A stretch of DNA of 64,000 nucleotides from Jejubacter sp036620675 (GCA_036620675.1 JAZHEE010000007.1); one strand, 5' to 3'; numbered from the stretch's first letter, positions 35,415 to 44,790 are shown. Notes: a model not told the origin generated them from the letters alone. Program-made: numbers and translations.

Positions 35415-36446
35415 TTAACGTGCCGTCTTCTCCGCCTGCCAGCGTTCATGTAGCGCGGTTAATTGCTGATTCACCCGCTTCCAGCGTCCGGACGCCATCA
35501 GCGCCTCGCGGGTCACGGAGCCAGAATGATACAGCGCGGTAACCCGCGACGCTGTTACCGGAGCGAGGTTATCCAGTACATACGTCGCCCCTTTACGATT
35601 ATTACAGACCAGTATCATATCGCAACCCGCGTCCAGTGCCGCCTGGCCGCGCTGAGCGTAATCGCCCATAATCGCCGCTCCTTCCATCGACAGATCGTCA
35701 GAGAATATAACGCCGTCAAACCCCAGCTCTGCGCGTAGAATCTGCCGCAGCCACACCGGTGAGCCACTGGCGGGACGCCCATCGACCGCGTCGTAGATCA
35801 CGTGGGCGGGCATTACCGCATCCAGCTTATCGCGGGCGATAAGTTCACGGAACACTACCATATCGCGGGCGCGAATTTCGGCCTCGCTACGGGGGTCGCG
35901 CGGCGTCTCTTTATGGGAGTCGGCGCTGACCGCCCCGTGCCCCGGGAAGTGTTTGCCGGTGCTCTTCATACCTGCCTCGCGCATGCCGTCAATAGCACTT
36001 TCCGCCATCCCCCTTACCTGGCGCGGGGAGTCCCCCCACGCCCGTTCGCCAATGGCGGCGCTGACATGGCCGACGTCCAGCACCGGCGCGAAGCTGATGT
36101 CGATATCCATAGCGATCATTTCGCTCGCCATCAACCAGCCCGCCTCGCGGGCAAGCTCGGCCCCCTGCTCCATGCCCAGCAGCGCCGCATAGGACTGCGC
36201 AGCCGGCAGCGCGGTGAAACCGTCGCGGAAGCGCTGTACCCGGCCCCCTTCCTGATCCACTGCCACCACCAGCCGATTACGCGACGCAGCGCGAATCTGG
36301 CGCACCAGTTCGCGCAACTGCTCCGGGTCGTGATAGTTACGGGTAAAAAGAATCAGTCCCCCGACCAGCGGGTGCTGAAGAATCTCTCGCTCTTCCGCGT
36401 CCAGCTCAAAGCCAGCCACATCCAACATTACCGGACCCACGCTCAC
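35415..36446 (-). CDS. nagZ: Beta-N-acetylglucosaminidase NagZ
   Basis: Cytosolic GH3 enzyme that removes GlcNAc from anhydro-muropeptides in wall recycling and thereby influences AmpC induction. It has DQEGGRVQRF, the KHFPGHGAVSADSH loop with catalytic Asp/His, and the nucleophile motif FSDDLSMEGA. The GTG at 36446 is preferred: it forms a GTGA overlap with the thiK stop and lies 8 nt after GAGGAG. An in-frame GTG at 36440 gives the 341-residue form common in databases. Confidence 0.96.
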   Translation of the reverse strand: MSVGPVMLDVAGFELDAEEREILQHPLVGGLILFTRNYHDPEQLRELVRQIRAASRNRLVVAVDQEGGRVQRFRDGFTALPAAQSYAALLGMEQGAELAREAGWLMASEMIAMDIDISFAPVLDVGHVSAAIGERAWGDSPRQVRGMAESAIDGMREAGMKSTGKHFPGHGAVSADSHKETPRDPRSEAEIRARDMVVFRELIARDKLDAVMPAHVIYDAVDGRPASGSPVWLRQILRAELGFDGVIFSDDLSMEGAAIMGDYAQRGQAALDAGCDMILVCNNRKGATYVLDNLAPVTASRVTALYHSGSVTREALMASGRWKRVNQQLTALHERWQAEKTAR

Positions 36447-37261
36447 CACTTTTGCTCCTCTGCCTGCAGACGACGCCATGCGTCATCCGCCAGTTGAATA
36501 AATTGTTGCTGCCCCGTCTGCCGCCAGCGGCACTCATACCAGCTGGCCATTAACGCGCTAACCCATGGGCGCCACCGAACAGTCTGACGCGCCAGCAGTC
36601 CCGGATCGAGATGCGCCAGGGCTGCATAATGCGCGACCAGCTGAGCCCCCTGATCGGCGCGGATACCGGAAAGGATCGCAGCCAGCTCCAGCGCCACATC
36701 GCCGTCGCCGGCGTATTCCCAGTCGATCAACCGCAGGCGCCCCCCCTGGTGAATCAGATTACCGGGATGGATATCCATATGCAGTGGCGCCAGCCTGAGC
36801 GGCGCAGGTTCCCCGCGACGGCGCAGACGTTTAAGCCAGCGTAACCAGCCGGGCGAGCGCCGGGCCGGATGCGCCGCCAGCCAGTAGTGCTCCAGCAGGC
36901 CCGACAGCGAAATACGCCAGCCGTACAGCGGCTGATGGTGTAAATCATACAGCAGCCCCGCCACAGCCGGGAATGGAGGATATGTCGCATGCTGCTCTCC
37001 CTCAATCCATTCGCTCAATAGCCAGCCATCGGCCAGTAACCAGGGACGCGGCCCGATGCCCGTCCTCTGCAGCCGCTTCATGGCCCGGTACTGCCGCGCC
37101 AGCGAAACCCCAGGCATGGCCGTTGTCGGCGCCTGACGCGCCGCCAGCCGACAATCCGTCAGCGTCACTCGCAGGCTGCCCCCACTCAGTCCGGCGACAG
37201 AAATAACACCGGCGGCATCAGCCGCCGGTAAATATCTGGCAATTAACGCGTTAAGCGTCAT
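36443..37261 (-). CDS. thiK: Thiamine kinase
   Basis: 272-residue aminoglycoside-phosphotransferase-like kinase that phosphorylates thiamine for salvage. It has the catalytic loop HMDIHPGNLI and metal motif LIDWEYAGDGD. It is quite diverged from E. coli ThiK (274) in the N-terminal third, but LSGGS, LARQYRA and the tail WRQTGQQQFIQLADDAWR are shared. The ATG at 37261 immediately follows the lpoB stop; the end overlaps nagZ. Confidence 0.9.
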   Translation of the reverse strand: MTLNALIARYLPAADAAGVISVAGLSGGSLRVTLTDCRLAARQAPTTAMPGVSLARQYRAMKRLQRTGIGPRPWLLADGWLLSEWIEGEQHATYPPFPAVAGLLYDLHHQPLYGWRISLSGLLEHYWLAAHPARRSPGWLRWLKRLRRRGEPAPLRLAPLHMDIHPGNLIHQGGRLRLIDWEYAGDGDVALELAAILSGIRADQGAQLVAHYAALAHLDPGLLARQTVRWRPWVSALMASWYECRWRQTGQQQFIQLADDAWRRLQAEEQKW

Positions 37262-37262
37262 A

Positions 37263-37898
37263 TTATTGGGTACGCTCAACGCTGCCTTTACCCGACCAGA
37301 TGATCTCACCGGTCTGCACCAGCATAAGCTGCATCGCCAGGGTCGGCGTATTCACATTACCCGAAGCGCTGGTATAGAGCACATACTGCGCCCCGACATT
37401 ACGCGCGATGCCGATTGCCTTACTGCGACTGCCCAGACTATCCTGCGGGGAAAGGCCGAGCTGCTGTTTCGCCATCGCCAGCTGCTGGGCGCCTACCAGA
37501 GTGAATTTGCCGTTGTTGGCCAGCGTATTACGCAGCGCTTCGGTCGCTTTCGCCGACGGCAGACTGCCGTTAGTGCGATTATTAACGCTATCGACCAGCA
37601 ATACGCTACCCGGGGTAACGCCATCCGCCTGCAGCATTTTCGCCACCATCGGCTGCGCGGCCTGCTCCCAGTTCCAGGTACGCTCGGGCGCTGGCGGCGG
37701 CGTTTCCGGCTGGGTCACGGGGCCCGGCTGCTCCGGCACCTCTGGCACTTGCGGAACCTGCGGCTGAGGTGCAGGCTGTTGCGGCGTTGGTTTAGCTTCC
37801 TCAACCGGCGCAGGTTGCTCAGTGCCTCGGATACCACAGCCTGCCAGAACCAGCGCCGTTGAAGCCACAATCAAATAACGATGGATTCCCTTAATCAA
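37263..37898 (-). CDS. lpoB: Outer-membrane lipoprotein LpoB, activator of PBP1b
   Basis: 211-residue lipoprotein that reaches through the periplasm to stimulate penicillin-binding protein 1b. Lipobox LAGC with Cys21, then a Pro/Gln/Glu-rich flexible linker (about 26-70), then the globular domain with LLVDSVNNRTNGSLPSAKATEALRNTL and AKQQLGLSPQDSLGSRSKAIGIARNVGAQYVLY. The start codon is TTG, 6 nt after GAGGGG; an in-frame stop lies two codons upstream and no Met occurs near the signal, so TTG is well supported. Confidence 0.95.
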   Translation of the reverse strand: MIKGIHRYLIVASTALVLAGCGIRGTEQPAPVEEAKPTPQQPAPQPQVPQVPEVPEQPGPVTQPETPPPAPERTWNWEQAAQPMVAKMLQADGVTPGSVLLVDSVNNRTNGSLPSAKATEALRNTLANNGKFTLVGAQQLAMAKQQLGLSPQDSLGSRSKAIGIARNVGAQYVLYTSASGNVNTPTLAMQLMLVQTGEIIWSGKGSVERTQ

Positions 37899-37908
37899 AA
37901 TTCACCCC

Positions 37909-38283
37909 TCAGAGCCAGATATTAAGGCGCACCTTATGCGCGCCCATAAAATTGCCGCTGGAGCCGATGGCAACACTGGAATGCGGCGGCACCGTAATGC
38001 TGCGCGGCTGCTCCAGCGGGTGCATCTCCAGCCCCTTGGCGTCATACCAGTAAAAACGGTAGTTAACCTTTACCGCTTTGCTACGCTCATTGTACAGACG
38101 CGATACGGCAACCGGTTGAATATCCCTACTGGAAAAATCCGGTTTATCGGCGGTAATTCCCGCCGCCAGTACGGTGGATTCCATCACCAGCGTCTGGCGA
38201 TCGTTAACCGGAATGCCCGGGTCGGATGAACATCCCGATAACGCGAGCAGCAGTGCAGCGGCAGGCAACGCACGCAGCGTCAT
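37909..38283 (-). CDS. ycfL: YcfL family lipoprotein
   Basis: 124-residue predicted lipoprotein with signal MTLRALPAAALLLALSGC (Cys18). The mature part shares with E. coli YcfL PGIPVNDRQTLVMES, LYNER, YRFYWYDAKGLEMHPLE and GAHKVRL. It belongs to the immunoglobulin-like DUF1425 family; the function is unknown. It lies between hinT (1 bp upstream) and lpoB (10 bp downstream) in one operon. Confidence 0.93.
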   Translation of the reverse strand: MTLRALPAAALLLALSGCSSDPGIPVNDRQTLVMESTVLAAGITADKPDFSSRDIQPVAVSRLYNERSKAVKVNYRFYWYDAKGLEMHPLEQPRSITVPPHSSVAIGSSGNFMGAHKVRLNIWL

Positions 38284-38284
38284 C

Positions 38285-38641
38285 TTACACCCCTTTCGCC
38301 AGCAGCGGCCCCAGCGGCCGACCACCGAGCAGGTGCATATGGATATGGTAGACCTCCTGTCCGGCATGGCGATTACAGTTAACGATCAGACGATAGCCGT
38401 CTTCAGCGATCCCTTCCTGCTCAGCAATCTTCGCCGCCACCGTCATCATCCGCCCCAGGGCCAGTTCATGCTCTTCTTTTACATCGTTAACCGTAGGAAT
38501 CAGCACATTGGGTATGATTAAGATATGGCTCGGGGCCTGGGGAGAGATATCGCGAAATGCGGTAACCAGGTCGTCCTGCCAGACAACATCCGCGGGGATT
38601 TCGCGGCGAATAATTTTACTGAAAATCGTTTCTTCAGCCAT
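38285..38641 (-). CDS. hinT: HIT-family purine nucleoside phosphoramidase HinT
   Basis: 118-residue cytosolic hydrolase of AMP-lysine and other adenosine phosphoramidates. The histidine triad is present as VYHIHMHLLGG. It is collinear with E. coli HinT (119), one residue shorter at the C-terminus. It is the first gene of the hinT-ycfL-lpoB-thiK-nagZ-ycfP series, which is tightly packed. Confidence 0.97.
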   Translation of the reverse strand: MAEETIFSKIIRREIPADVVWQDDLVTAFRDISPQAPSHILIIPNVLIPTVNDVKEEHELALGRMMTVAAKIAEQEGIAEDGYRLIVNCNRHAGQEVYHIHMHLLGGRPLGPLLAKGV

Positions 38642-38740
38642 GACGGTTTCCTTTTGTATGAACCTGACTGGAGTATGAGCGAGATAATCCTTTTCTTTCA
38701 ACCTCTACGCCACTTTTCGCTGACCATTTGCTGCCCTTTA

Positions 38741-38769
38741 AAACAAAAAGAGGCCCCGGAGGGCCTCTT
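38741..38769 (-). terminator. Terminator after ptsG
   Basis: On the minus strand AAGAGGCCC / GGGCCTCTT forms a 9-bp stem with a 4-nt loop followed by TTTTTGTTTT, about 20 bp after the ptsG stop. Confidence 0.9.
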
Positions 38770-38789
38770 CGTGTCTCCCCAAATCGGGA

Positions 38790-40223
38790 TTAACTGTTAC
38801 GGATGTAGTCATCCATTTCAGTTTTCAGGTTGTCAGACTTGGTGCCGAAGATAGCCTGTACGCCGGAACCGGCAACGACTACGCCCGCGGCGCCAAGCTG
38901 CTTCAGGCCAGCCTGGTCAACCTTAGCCACATCGGCCACGCTAACGCGCAGACGAGTAATACAGGCATCCAGGTTAGTGATATTGTCTTTACCGCCGAAG
39001 GCTTTAACCAGCGCAGGCGCCATAGTGCCTTGCTCTGCGGTCTGAGTTTCGGCAGTGGCGTCTTCACGACCCGGCGTTTTCAGATCCAGCACTTTGATCA
39101 GCACGCGGAAGATGGTGTAGTACACCGCCGCGTAGCACAGACCGATAATCGGGAACAGCCACAGCTTGCTGCCATTGCCGCTAAGAACGATAAAGTCGAT
39201 CAGACCGTGCGAGAAGCTGGTGCCATCGCGCATTCCCAGCAGAATACAGATTGGGAATGCCAGACCCGCCAGAATGGCGTGGATAACATAAAGCACCGGC
39301 GCAACAAACATAAAGGAGAATTCGATAGGCTCGGTAATCCCGGTCAGGAACGCGGTCAGCGCGGCGGAGATCATGATGCCGCCCACTTTAGCGCGGTTTT
39401 CCGGTTTCGCGGAGTGCCAGATGGCAATGGCCGCAGCCGGCAGGCCATACATTTTGAACAGGAAGCCGCCGGAAAGTTTACCCGCAGTCGGGTCGCCCGC
39501 CATATAACGCGGAATGTCGCCGTGGAATACCTGGCCTGCGCTATTGACGTACTCGCCGATCTGCATCTGGAAAGGTACATTCCAGATATGATGCAGACCA
39601 AACGGTACCAGGCAGCGCTCAATAAAGCCATAGATACCAAATGCCACAACCGGGTTCTGATAAGCGGCCCACTGCGAGAAAGTCTGAATCGCGCTACCGA
39701 TCGGCGGCCAGATAAAGGAGAGGATCACGCCAAAGATGATGGCGGTCAGACCAGAGATAATCGGTACAAAGCGCTTGCCCGCGAAAAAGCCCAGATACTC
39801 AGGAAGCTTGATGCGATAGAAGCGGTTGAACATATAGGCCGCAATGGCACCGGCGATAATACCGCCAAGTACCCCGGTATCGGCCAGATGCTGGCTGGCA
39901 ATCTCCTCCGCCGACTGGTGCAGAACCAGCGGCGCCACAACGGCCATGGTTTTCACCATGATGCCATAGGCCACGACGGCCGCCAGGCCGGAAACGCCAT
40001 CATTATTGGTAAAGCCCAGCGCTACACCAATCGCGAAGATCAGAGGCATATTGGCGAATACGGAACCACCCGCTTCTGCCATAACGTGGGAAACCACGGC
40101 TGGCAACCAGCTGAAGTTTGCGGAACCGACGCCCAGCAGAATACCTGCGACAGGCAGTACGGATACCGGTAGCATCAGCGATTTACCCACCTTTTGCAGG
40201 TTAGCAAATGCATTTTTGAACAT
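38790..40223 (-). CDS. ptsG: Glucose-specific PTS enzyme IIBC
   Basis: 477-residue inner-membrane glucose transporter. The IIC domain (about 1-385) has the conserved GITEPIEFSFMFVAPVLY sugar-binding motif, and the IIB domain (about 390-477) has the phosphorylated Cys421 in NLDACITRLR. Length and sequence closely match E. coli. Expected regulation is by CRP and Mlc at the promoter and by the small RNA SgrS at the ribosome site; sites consistent with CRP and SgrS are seen upstream. Confidence 0.98.
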   Translation of the reverse strand: MFKNAFANLQKVGKSLMLPVSVLPVAGILLGVGSANFSWLPAVVSHVMAEAGGSVFANMPLIFAIGVALGFTNNDGVSGLAAVVAYGIMVKTMAVVAPLVLHQSAEEIASQHLADTGVLGGIIAGAIAAYMFNRFYRIKLPEYLGFFAGKRFVPIISGLTAIIFGVILSFIWPPIGSAIQTFSQWAAYQNPVVAFGIYGFIERCLVPFGLHHIWNVPFQMQIGEYVNSAGQVFHGDIPRYMAGDPTAGKLSGGFLFKMYGLPAAAIAIWHSAKPENRAKVGGIMISAALTAFLTGITEPIEFSFMFVAPVLYVIHAILAGLAFPICILLGMRDGTSFSHGLIDFIVLSGNGSKLWLFPIIGLCYAAVYYTIFRVLIKVLDLKTPGREDATAETQTAEQGTMAPALVKAFGGKDNITNLDACITRLRVSVADVAKVDQAGLKQLGAAGVVVAGSGVQAIFGTKSDNLKTEMDDYIRNS

Positions 40224-40243
40224 AATTGTGAGTGCTCCTGAGT
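40224..40243 (-). promoter_or_regulatory. SgrS-pairing segment of ptsG leader
   Basis: The 20 nt before the ATG, containing ACTCAGGAGCACTC, differ from the E. coli ptsG leader at one base. This is the segment with which SgrS pairs in E. coli to block translation, so the glucose-phosphate stress control is probably kept. Confidence 0.6.
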
Positions 40244-40356
40244 AATTAGTGCTTTTTTCGCTTACGCAGGCCCTGCGGGGAGAAGCAGGGCCAGTGCAGG
40301 GTATCTGAGTACCCTTTTAATTATTACGAAGAGTAAAATAAATCCCTCATTCGTTA

Positions 40357-40372
40357 TTTGATGGTTGTCACG
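40357..40372 (-). promoter_or_regulatory. Probable CRP site of ptsG promoter
   Basis: TTTGA-N6-TCACG matches TGTGA-N6-TCACA at 4/5 in each half. It is centred about 141 bp before the ATG and about 35-40 bp upstream of a start predicted from the TATTTT hexamer at 40335-40340, similar to the arrangement in E. coli ptsG. Confidence 0.45.
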
Positions 40373-40516
40373 TTTCAGCAAAAACCTACAGGGAATCCTG
40401 AAGTTATTTAGCGAAAAATGCTGCATAAGCGGGTCATAACAGCATGACACCGCCGTTTATGGCGGTGCACTTTACGCTTTTTACTGATTAATTACGAGCC
40501 TTAAAATAACTCGCAT

Positions 40517-41311
40517 TCAGGGAAGGTTAAGTCGGGCAGGCTCCACAGGAAAAAGGTTTGCAAAGTTTTGCGTGGTGACGGCTGCCAGCTCCTCCACGGA
40601 GAGCCCCTTCAGGACGGCCATATACTCCGCGACATCGCGTACCAGCGCCGGCTGGTTCTCTTTGCCCCGGTGCGGCACCGGCGCCAGATACGGCGAGTCG
40701 GTTTCCACCAGCAGCCTGTCCAACGGCACGTAGCGGGCGGCATCGCGCAACGACTCCGCATTGCGAAAAGTCACAATACCGGAGAAGGAAATATAGAAGC
40801 CCAGATCCAGAAGTTTGCCCGCTGTCTCCCGATCCTCAGTGAAACAGTGTAGTACCCCACCGCAGTCTGTCACTTTCTCTTCGCGAAGTATCGCCAGGGT
40901 GTCCGCCCGGGCATCGCGGGTATGGACGATAACCGGTTTTTTCAGCTCGCGCCCCACCTGAATATGATTGCGAAAAGAGTGCTGCTGACGCGCTTTGGTC
41001 TCCGGCGTGTAGTAGTAGTCAAGCCCAGTCTCGCCCATCGCCACTACGCCCGGCTCCGCCGCCAGACTAAGTAGCTCTTCCACTTCGTAGCTTTCATCCT
41101 GATTGAGCGGATGCACCCCGCAGGAAAAAGCCACATCGTCACGATCGCCTATCAGTTCGCGCATCGCCCGGTAACCGGGCAGCGTCGTGGCGACCGCCAG
41201 GCAAAATTTAACGTCGCGCGCCCGGGCCTTAGCCAGCACGTCGTCTACGTCCTTATGCAGGGTCTGATAATCCAGGCCATCGAGATGGCAGTGTGAGTCG
41301 ACTAAAAACAT
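40517..41311 (-). CDS. ycfH: TatD-family metal-dependent hydrolase (YcfH)
   Basis: 264-residue TIM-barrel hydrolase of the TatD DNase family. Metal ligands: H7 and H9 in DSHCHLD, the Glu in GETGLDYYY, VHTRDA, HCFTE and the Asp in ETDSPYLAPVPHRGKENQP. The precise physiological role of this paralogue is not settled. Last gene of the fab-tmk-holB series, 10 bp after holB. Confidence 0.95.
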   Translation of the reverse strand: MFLVDSHCHLDGLDYQTLHKDVDDVLAKARARDVKFCLAVATTLPGYRAMRELIGDRDDVAFSCGVHPLNQDESYEVEELLSLAAEPGVVAMGETGLDYYYTPETKARQQHSFRNHIQVGRELKKPVIVHTRDARADTLAILREEKVTDCGGVLHCFTEDRETAGKLLDLGFYISFSGIVTFRNAESLRDAARYVPLDRLLVETDSPYLAPVPHRGKENQPALVRDVAEYMAVLKGLSVEELAAVTTQNFANLFPVEPARLNLP

Positions 41312-41321
41312 AATGTCTCTC

Positions 41322-42329
41322 TCAGAGGTGTGGTACAGGCAGCGAGGTGCCGGGTTGCATCACATGCTCCCAGCCCAGCAGCAGCCCGGTAAGAATTAAT
41401 TCGCGGTTCACGCCGGTAACGGTAATCAACTGCTCGCGGGCGCGGAACAGCGTCCAGAGCATCGACTGTAAGCGGGCGGCCGGCACCGCGGCCGCAATGG
41501 CTGCCACTCTCGTAAGCTGATCGCCATTGACCAGCGCCTGGGTTATTCCCTGATGCCATTTCACGGCGTCCAGCAGCAGCGCGCTCAGCCAGTGCAGCCG
41601 GATAACCACACTTTCATGATTCAGTGCGCCAATAAGATCGAGCCAGGCACCACTGCGCAGAACGTCGTCAAGAGCGCCGCACAGCGCTTCCCGATCTTTC
41701 CACTGTTCGGAGCTCAACAGCGTCAGCGCGGCACCGGGGGCGCCCGCACTCAGTCGAAACGCCGCCCGCAGCACCTCTTCCGGCGCCGGGTGCTCCCGCC
41801 CCAGCCAGGCGATGGCAAGGTTTTCGTCCGGAGGGGCGAGATGCCAGTACAGACAGCGGCTGCGTAGTGTGGCTGGCAGCCGCTCCGGCTCCCGACAGCT
41901 CATCAGAAACCAGCAGTTTTCCGGCGGCTCTTCCAGAGTTTTCAGCAGCGCATTGGCCGCCGCTTCGGTCAGGGCATCGAGGTTCGGCATCCAGACCACT
42001 CTGGCACCGCCCATCCTGGCGCGATCGTACAGTTTTTCGCACAGCGCGCGCACCGGTTCGATGCCCAGCGAGCTCTTGCCCTTCTCTGGCTCCAGCACCC
42101 GATAGTCGGGATGGGTTCCCGCCTGCATCAGCTGACAGCCGTGACAGTGGCCGCAGCTTTTATTTCCTTCGGGATGCTGGCACATCAGCCAGCGGCTCAG
42201 GGCGTAACTCAGGGCGTCGTCACCCATCCCCGGCAGCGCGTGCAGCAGCAACGCAGGGTGCCCTTTTCCCGCCTGGTAACGAGCGACCAGACGATCGAAG
42301 TGAGGGCGAAGCCAGGGGTACCAGCGCAT
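41322..42329 (-). CDS. holB: DNA polymerase III delta' subunit
   Basis: 335-residue clamp-loader subunit. It has the degenerate P-loop ALPGMGDDALSYALSRWL, zinc site C-x8-CGHCHGC near residues 50-62, and the SRC-type motif LRSRCLYW. The ATG overlaps the tmk stop by one base. Sequence divergence from E. coli HolB (334) is greater than for the flanking genes, which is usual for this subunit. Confidence 0.95.
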   Translation of the reverse strand: MRWYPWLRPHFDRLVARYQAGKGHPALLLHALPGMGDDALSYALSRWLMCQHPEGNKSCGHCHGCQLMQAGTHPDYRVLEPEKGKSSLGIEPVRALCEKLYDRARMGGARVVWMPNLDALTEAAANALLKTLEEPPENCWFLMSCREPERLPATLRSRCLYWHLAPPDENLAIAWLGREHPAPEEVLRAAFRLSAGAPGAALTLLSSEQWKDREALCGALDDVLRSGAWLDLIGALNHESVVIRLHWLSALLLDAVKWHQGITQALVNGDQLTRVAAIAAAVPAARLQSMLWTLFRAREQLITVTGVNRELILTGLLLGWEHVMQPGTSLPVPHL

Positions 42330-42967
42330 TATTGCTGCTCCTTCAGCCACTTCGTGACAACGTCACAAATCTGTCGGGTAACCTGCCCCAGCGGCCGGGT
42401 GGCGTCGATAATGACGATACGCGAGTCAGATTGCGCCAGCTCCAGATAGCGGGCGCGGGCGCGATTAAAGAAATCCAGCGACTCCTGCTCAATGCGATCC
42501 AGTTCGCCGCGCGCCCGGGCGCGCTGTAACCCGACCTCCGGCGTAACGTCCAGATAAAGCGTCAGATCTGGCGCGAAATTCCCCAGCACCGTATCGCGCA
42601 GGGTTTTAAGCAACCCGGCATCAATGCCGCGTCCCCCCCCCTGATAAGCCTGGGTCGAAAGATCGTGACGGTCTCCGACCACCCAGGCGCCGCGTGCCAG
42701 CGCCGGTTTAATCACGGTTTCCACCAGTTGAACCCGGGCGGCGTAGAACATCAGCACTTCGGCTTTATCGGTGATCGCTTCATCGCCCGAGGACTGACAA
42801 TCCAGCGTCAGCGCACGCAGTTTCTCGGCCAGCGGGGTTCCACCTGGCTCACGGGTAAACACTATATCGTCGATGCCCTGGCCGCGTAGCGTCTCGACCA
42901 CCTGGTCGCGGGCGGTCGTTTTACCGGCGCCTTCCAGCCCCTCAATCACGATAAATTTACTGGCCAT
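42329..42967 (-). CDS. tmk: Thymidylate kinase
   Basis: 212-residue kinase making dTDP from dTMP. P-loop GLEGAGKTT at about residues 10-18, the TREPGGT substrate motif, DRHDLSTQAYQGGGRG, and the LID segment RARGELDRIEQES. It overlaps mltG upstream by 11 bp and holB downstream by 1 bp. Confidence 0.97.
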   Translation of the reverse strand: MASKFIVIEGLEGAGKTTARDQVVETLRGQGIDDIVFTREPGGTPLAEKLRALTLDCQSSGDEAITDKAEVLMFYAARVQLVETVIKPALARGAWVVGDRHDLSTQAYQGGGRGIDAGLLKTLRDTVLGNFAPDLTLYLDVTPEVGLQRARARGELDRIEQESLDFFNRARARYLELAQSDSRIVIIDATRPLGQVTRQICDVVTKWLKEQQ

Positions 42968-43979
42968 CTTTGTCCCTGAGTACATTCAGATAGTCGCGCA
43001 CCGACTTGTTGTGGTCGCGTAGATTGGTATTAAAGGTGTGACCGCCTTTACCGTCGGCCACGAAATAGAGATACGATGTCCTGGCCGGCTGCGCCGCCGC
43101 TTTCAGCGACGCTTCGCCCGGCAACGCGATAGGGCCCGGCGGCAGCCCGCTAATCACGTAAGTATTATAGGGCGTGGGCCGCTCCAGATCGCTACGCGTC
43201 AGCTTGCCATTATAACGCTCCCCCATACCGTAAATCACGGTGGGATCGGTCTGCAGGCGCATACCGATACGCAGACGGTTAATAAAGACCGAGGCGATCC
43301 GAGCGCGTTCGCTCGCAACTGCCGTCTCTTTTTCGATAATCGAGGCCATAGTGACCAGTTGATTCTTATCCTTATATGGCAGCCCCTCCTTGCGCTCCTT
43401 CCAGGCAAGATCAACGGCGGCGACCATTCTCTGATGGGCGCGTTTGAGCAGCGCCACATCCGTGGTCCCCGCGGTATAAAGCCAGGTGTCAGGATAGAAC
43501 CAGCCTTCGACCCATTGCGGATGATCCAGCTTCAGCGCCTGTGCCAGGGTGGCGTAATCGTCATCCTTCAGGGTGTGTTTAATATAGGGGGATTCTCGCA
43601 ACTGCTTCAGCAGGGAGCTGACCCGGGAACCCTCAACAAAGCGCAGTGGGAATTGCGCTTCTTTACCGCTTACCAGCAGACGCAGCATATCGGCAACCGT
43701 CATCTTCGGCGTCAGACGATAGGTGCCTGCCTTGAAGTGTGACAATTCAGGCTTCACCCGCAGCAACCACTGGAATACCCGGGGACGGGTAATCAGCTTC
43801 TCTTCATAGAGTTGATTACCCAGTGCGATACGGCCAGTTCCGGCCCTGAGCGTGAAAATTTTATCTTCGGTCAGATTCAGCGACGCATGCGCCAGTTGCC
43901 GAACCTTCCACAGCCCCACCCCCGCCGCAATCCCCAGCGCCACGGCCAACAGCAAAATAAAGCGCAACATCTTTTTCAT
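42957..43979 (-). CDS. mltG: Endolytic murein transglycosylase MltG
   Basis: 340-residue inner-membrane enzyme with one N-terminal membrane helix (about 6-25). It cuts nascent glycan strands and helps set their length. A LysM-like subdomain precedes the YceG catalytic core, with ASIIEKETAVASERARIASVFINRLRIGM carrying the catalytic Glu near residue 218, QTDPTVIYG, and the NTYVISGLPPGPIALPGEASLKAA motif. 10 bp after pabC. Confidence 0.97.
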   Translation of the reverse strand: MKKMLRFILLLAVALGIAAGVGLWKVRQLAHASLNLTEDKIFTLRAGTGRIALGNQLYEEKLITRPRVFQWLLRVKPELSHFKAGTYRLTPKMTVADMLRLLVSGKEAQFPLRFVEGSRVSSLLKQLRESPYIKHTLKDDDYATLAQALKLDHPQWVEGWFYPDTWLYTAGTTDVALLKRAHQRMVAAVDLAWKERKEGLPYKDKNQLVTMASIIEKETAVASERARIASVFINRLRIGMRLQTDPTVIYGMGERYNGKLTRSDLERPTPYNTYVISGLPPGPIALPGEASLKAAAQPARTSYLYFVADGKGGHTFNTNLRDHNKSVRDYLNVLRDKDGQ

Positions 43980-43989
43980 AAATTACCGA

Positions 43990-44790
43990 TTACTCACATC
44001 CCGGTCGTAAAAACTGATACAGCTCGCGGGAACTGTAGCGCCACTGTTCGGCCTGCCGCACCGGCAGTACCGGCATCAGCGCGTTACAGACCAGCACTTC
44101 GTCTGCATTGGCCAGCGTTTCTGGTCGTTCACGTACTTCGTGAAGGCGCCATGGCGACGCCTCCAGCAATCGTATGATTCGCTGTCGCATCGTCCCGTTC
44201 ACTCCTGCACGATCCAGCACCGGCGTAAAGACCTGCTCCCCTTTGCGCCAGAACAAATTAGCCGCACAGCATTCCGTAAGCCACCCTTCACTGTCAAGCA
44301 CCAGGGCCTCATCGGCCGTCGTCTGTTCAAGATGCGTGCGAATCAGTACCTGCTCCAGGCGGTTAAGATGCTTGATTCCGGCCAGCCAGGGATTACAGCC
44401 CAGCGGCACCGGACTCATAACCAGGCGAATTCCACGCTGGCGCCACCGGTCATAGTGAGCGGGCCAGGGCGCCAGATGCAGCAAACGCGACGGGCGCTCA
44501 CAGCCGACGACACTGTAGCCCCTGCCGCCCTCACCCCGGGTTATCATGACTTTAAGCGTGGCTCGCGCCTGCCCCGTCGCCAGCGTGCGCATCTCCCGGG
44601 CCAATACCTCTTCCCGGGGCACGGAAATCCCCAGCCGCTCGCAGCCTTGCGCCAGGCGATTCAGATGGTCGTCGATAAAACGCACTTCCCCATCCACAAC
44701 GCGCGCGGTGGTGAAGCAGCCATCGCCGAACTGGGTCGCTCTGTCGCCTGCCGCAATCTGCGTCTGCCATTCGCCATTAATCAGCCACAT
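43990..44790 (-). CDS. pabC: Aminodeoxychorismate lyase
   Basis: 266-residue PLP enzyme that releases p-aminobenzoate from aminodeoxychorismate for folate synthesis. The PLP lysine lies in GIKHLNRLEQ near residue 158, and EALVLDSEGWLTECCAANLFW is conserved. The ATG at 44790 has AAAGGAGC upstream and gives the family start MWLINGEW...DRATQFGDGCF. Confidence 0.96.
   Translation of the reverse strand: MWLINGEWQTQIAAGDRATQFGDGCFTTARVVDGEVRFIDDHLNRLAQGCERLGISVPREEVLAREMRTLATGQARATLKVMITRGEGGRGYSVVGCERPSRLLHLAPWPAHYDRWRQRGIRLVMSPVPLGCNPWLAGIKHLNRLEQVLIRTHLEQTTADEALVLDSEGWLTECCAANLFWRKGEQVFTPVLDRAGVNGTMRQRIIRLLEASPWRLHEVRERPETLANADEVLVCNALMPVLPVRQAEQWRYSSRELYQFLRPGCE

Noticed and set aside
39030..40172. 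380-codon open frame antisense to ptsG
   Set aside because: Shadow of a well-conserved gene; no ribosome site or family features.
40262..40450. 62-codon minus-strand frame upstream of ptsG
   Set aside because: It occupies the promoter and leader where a CRP-like site and -10 are seen; no family features.
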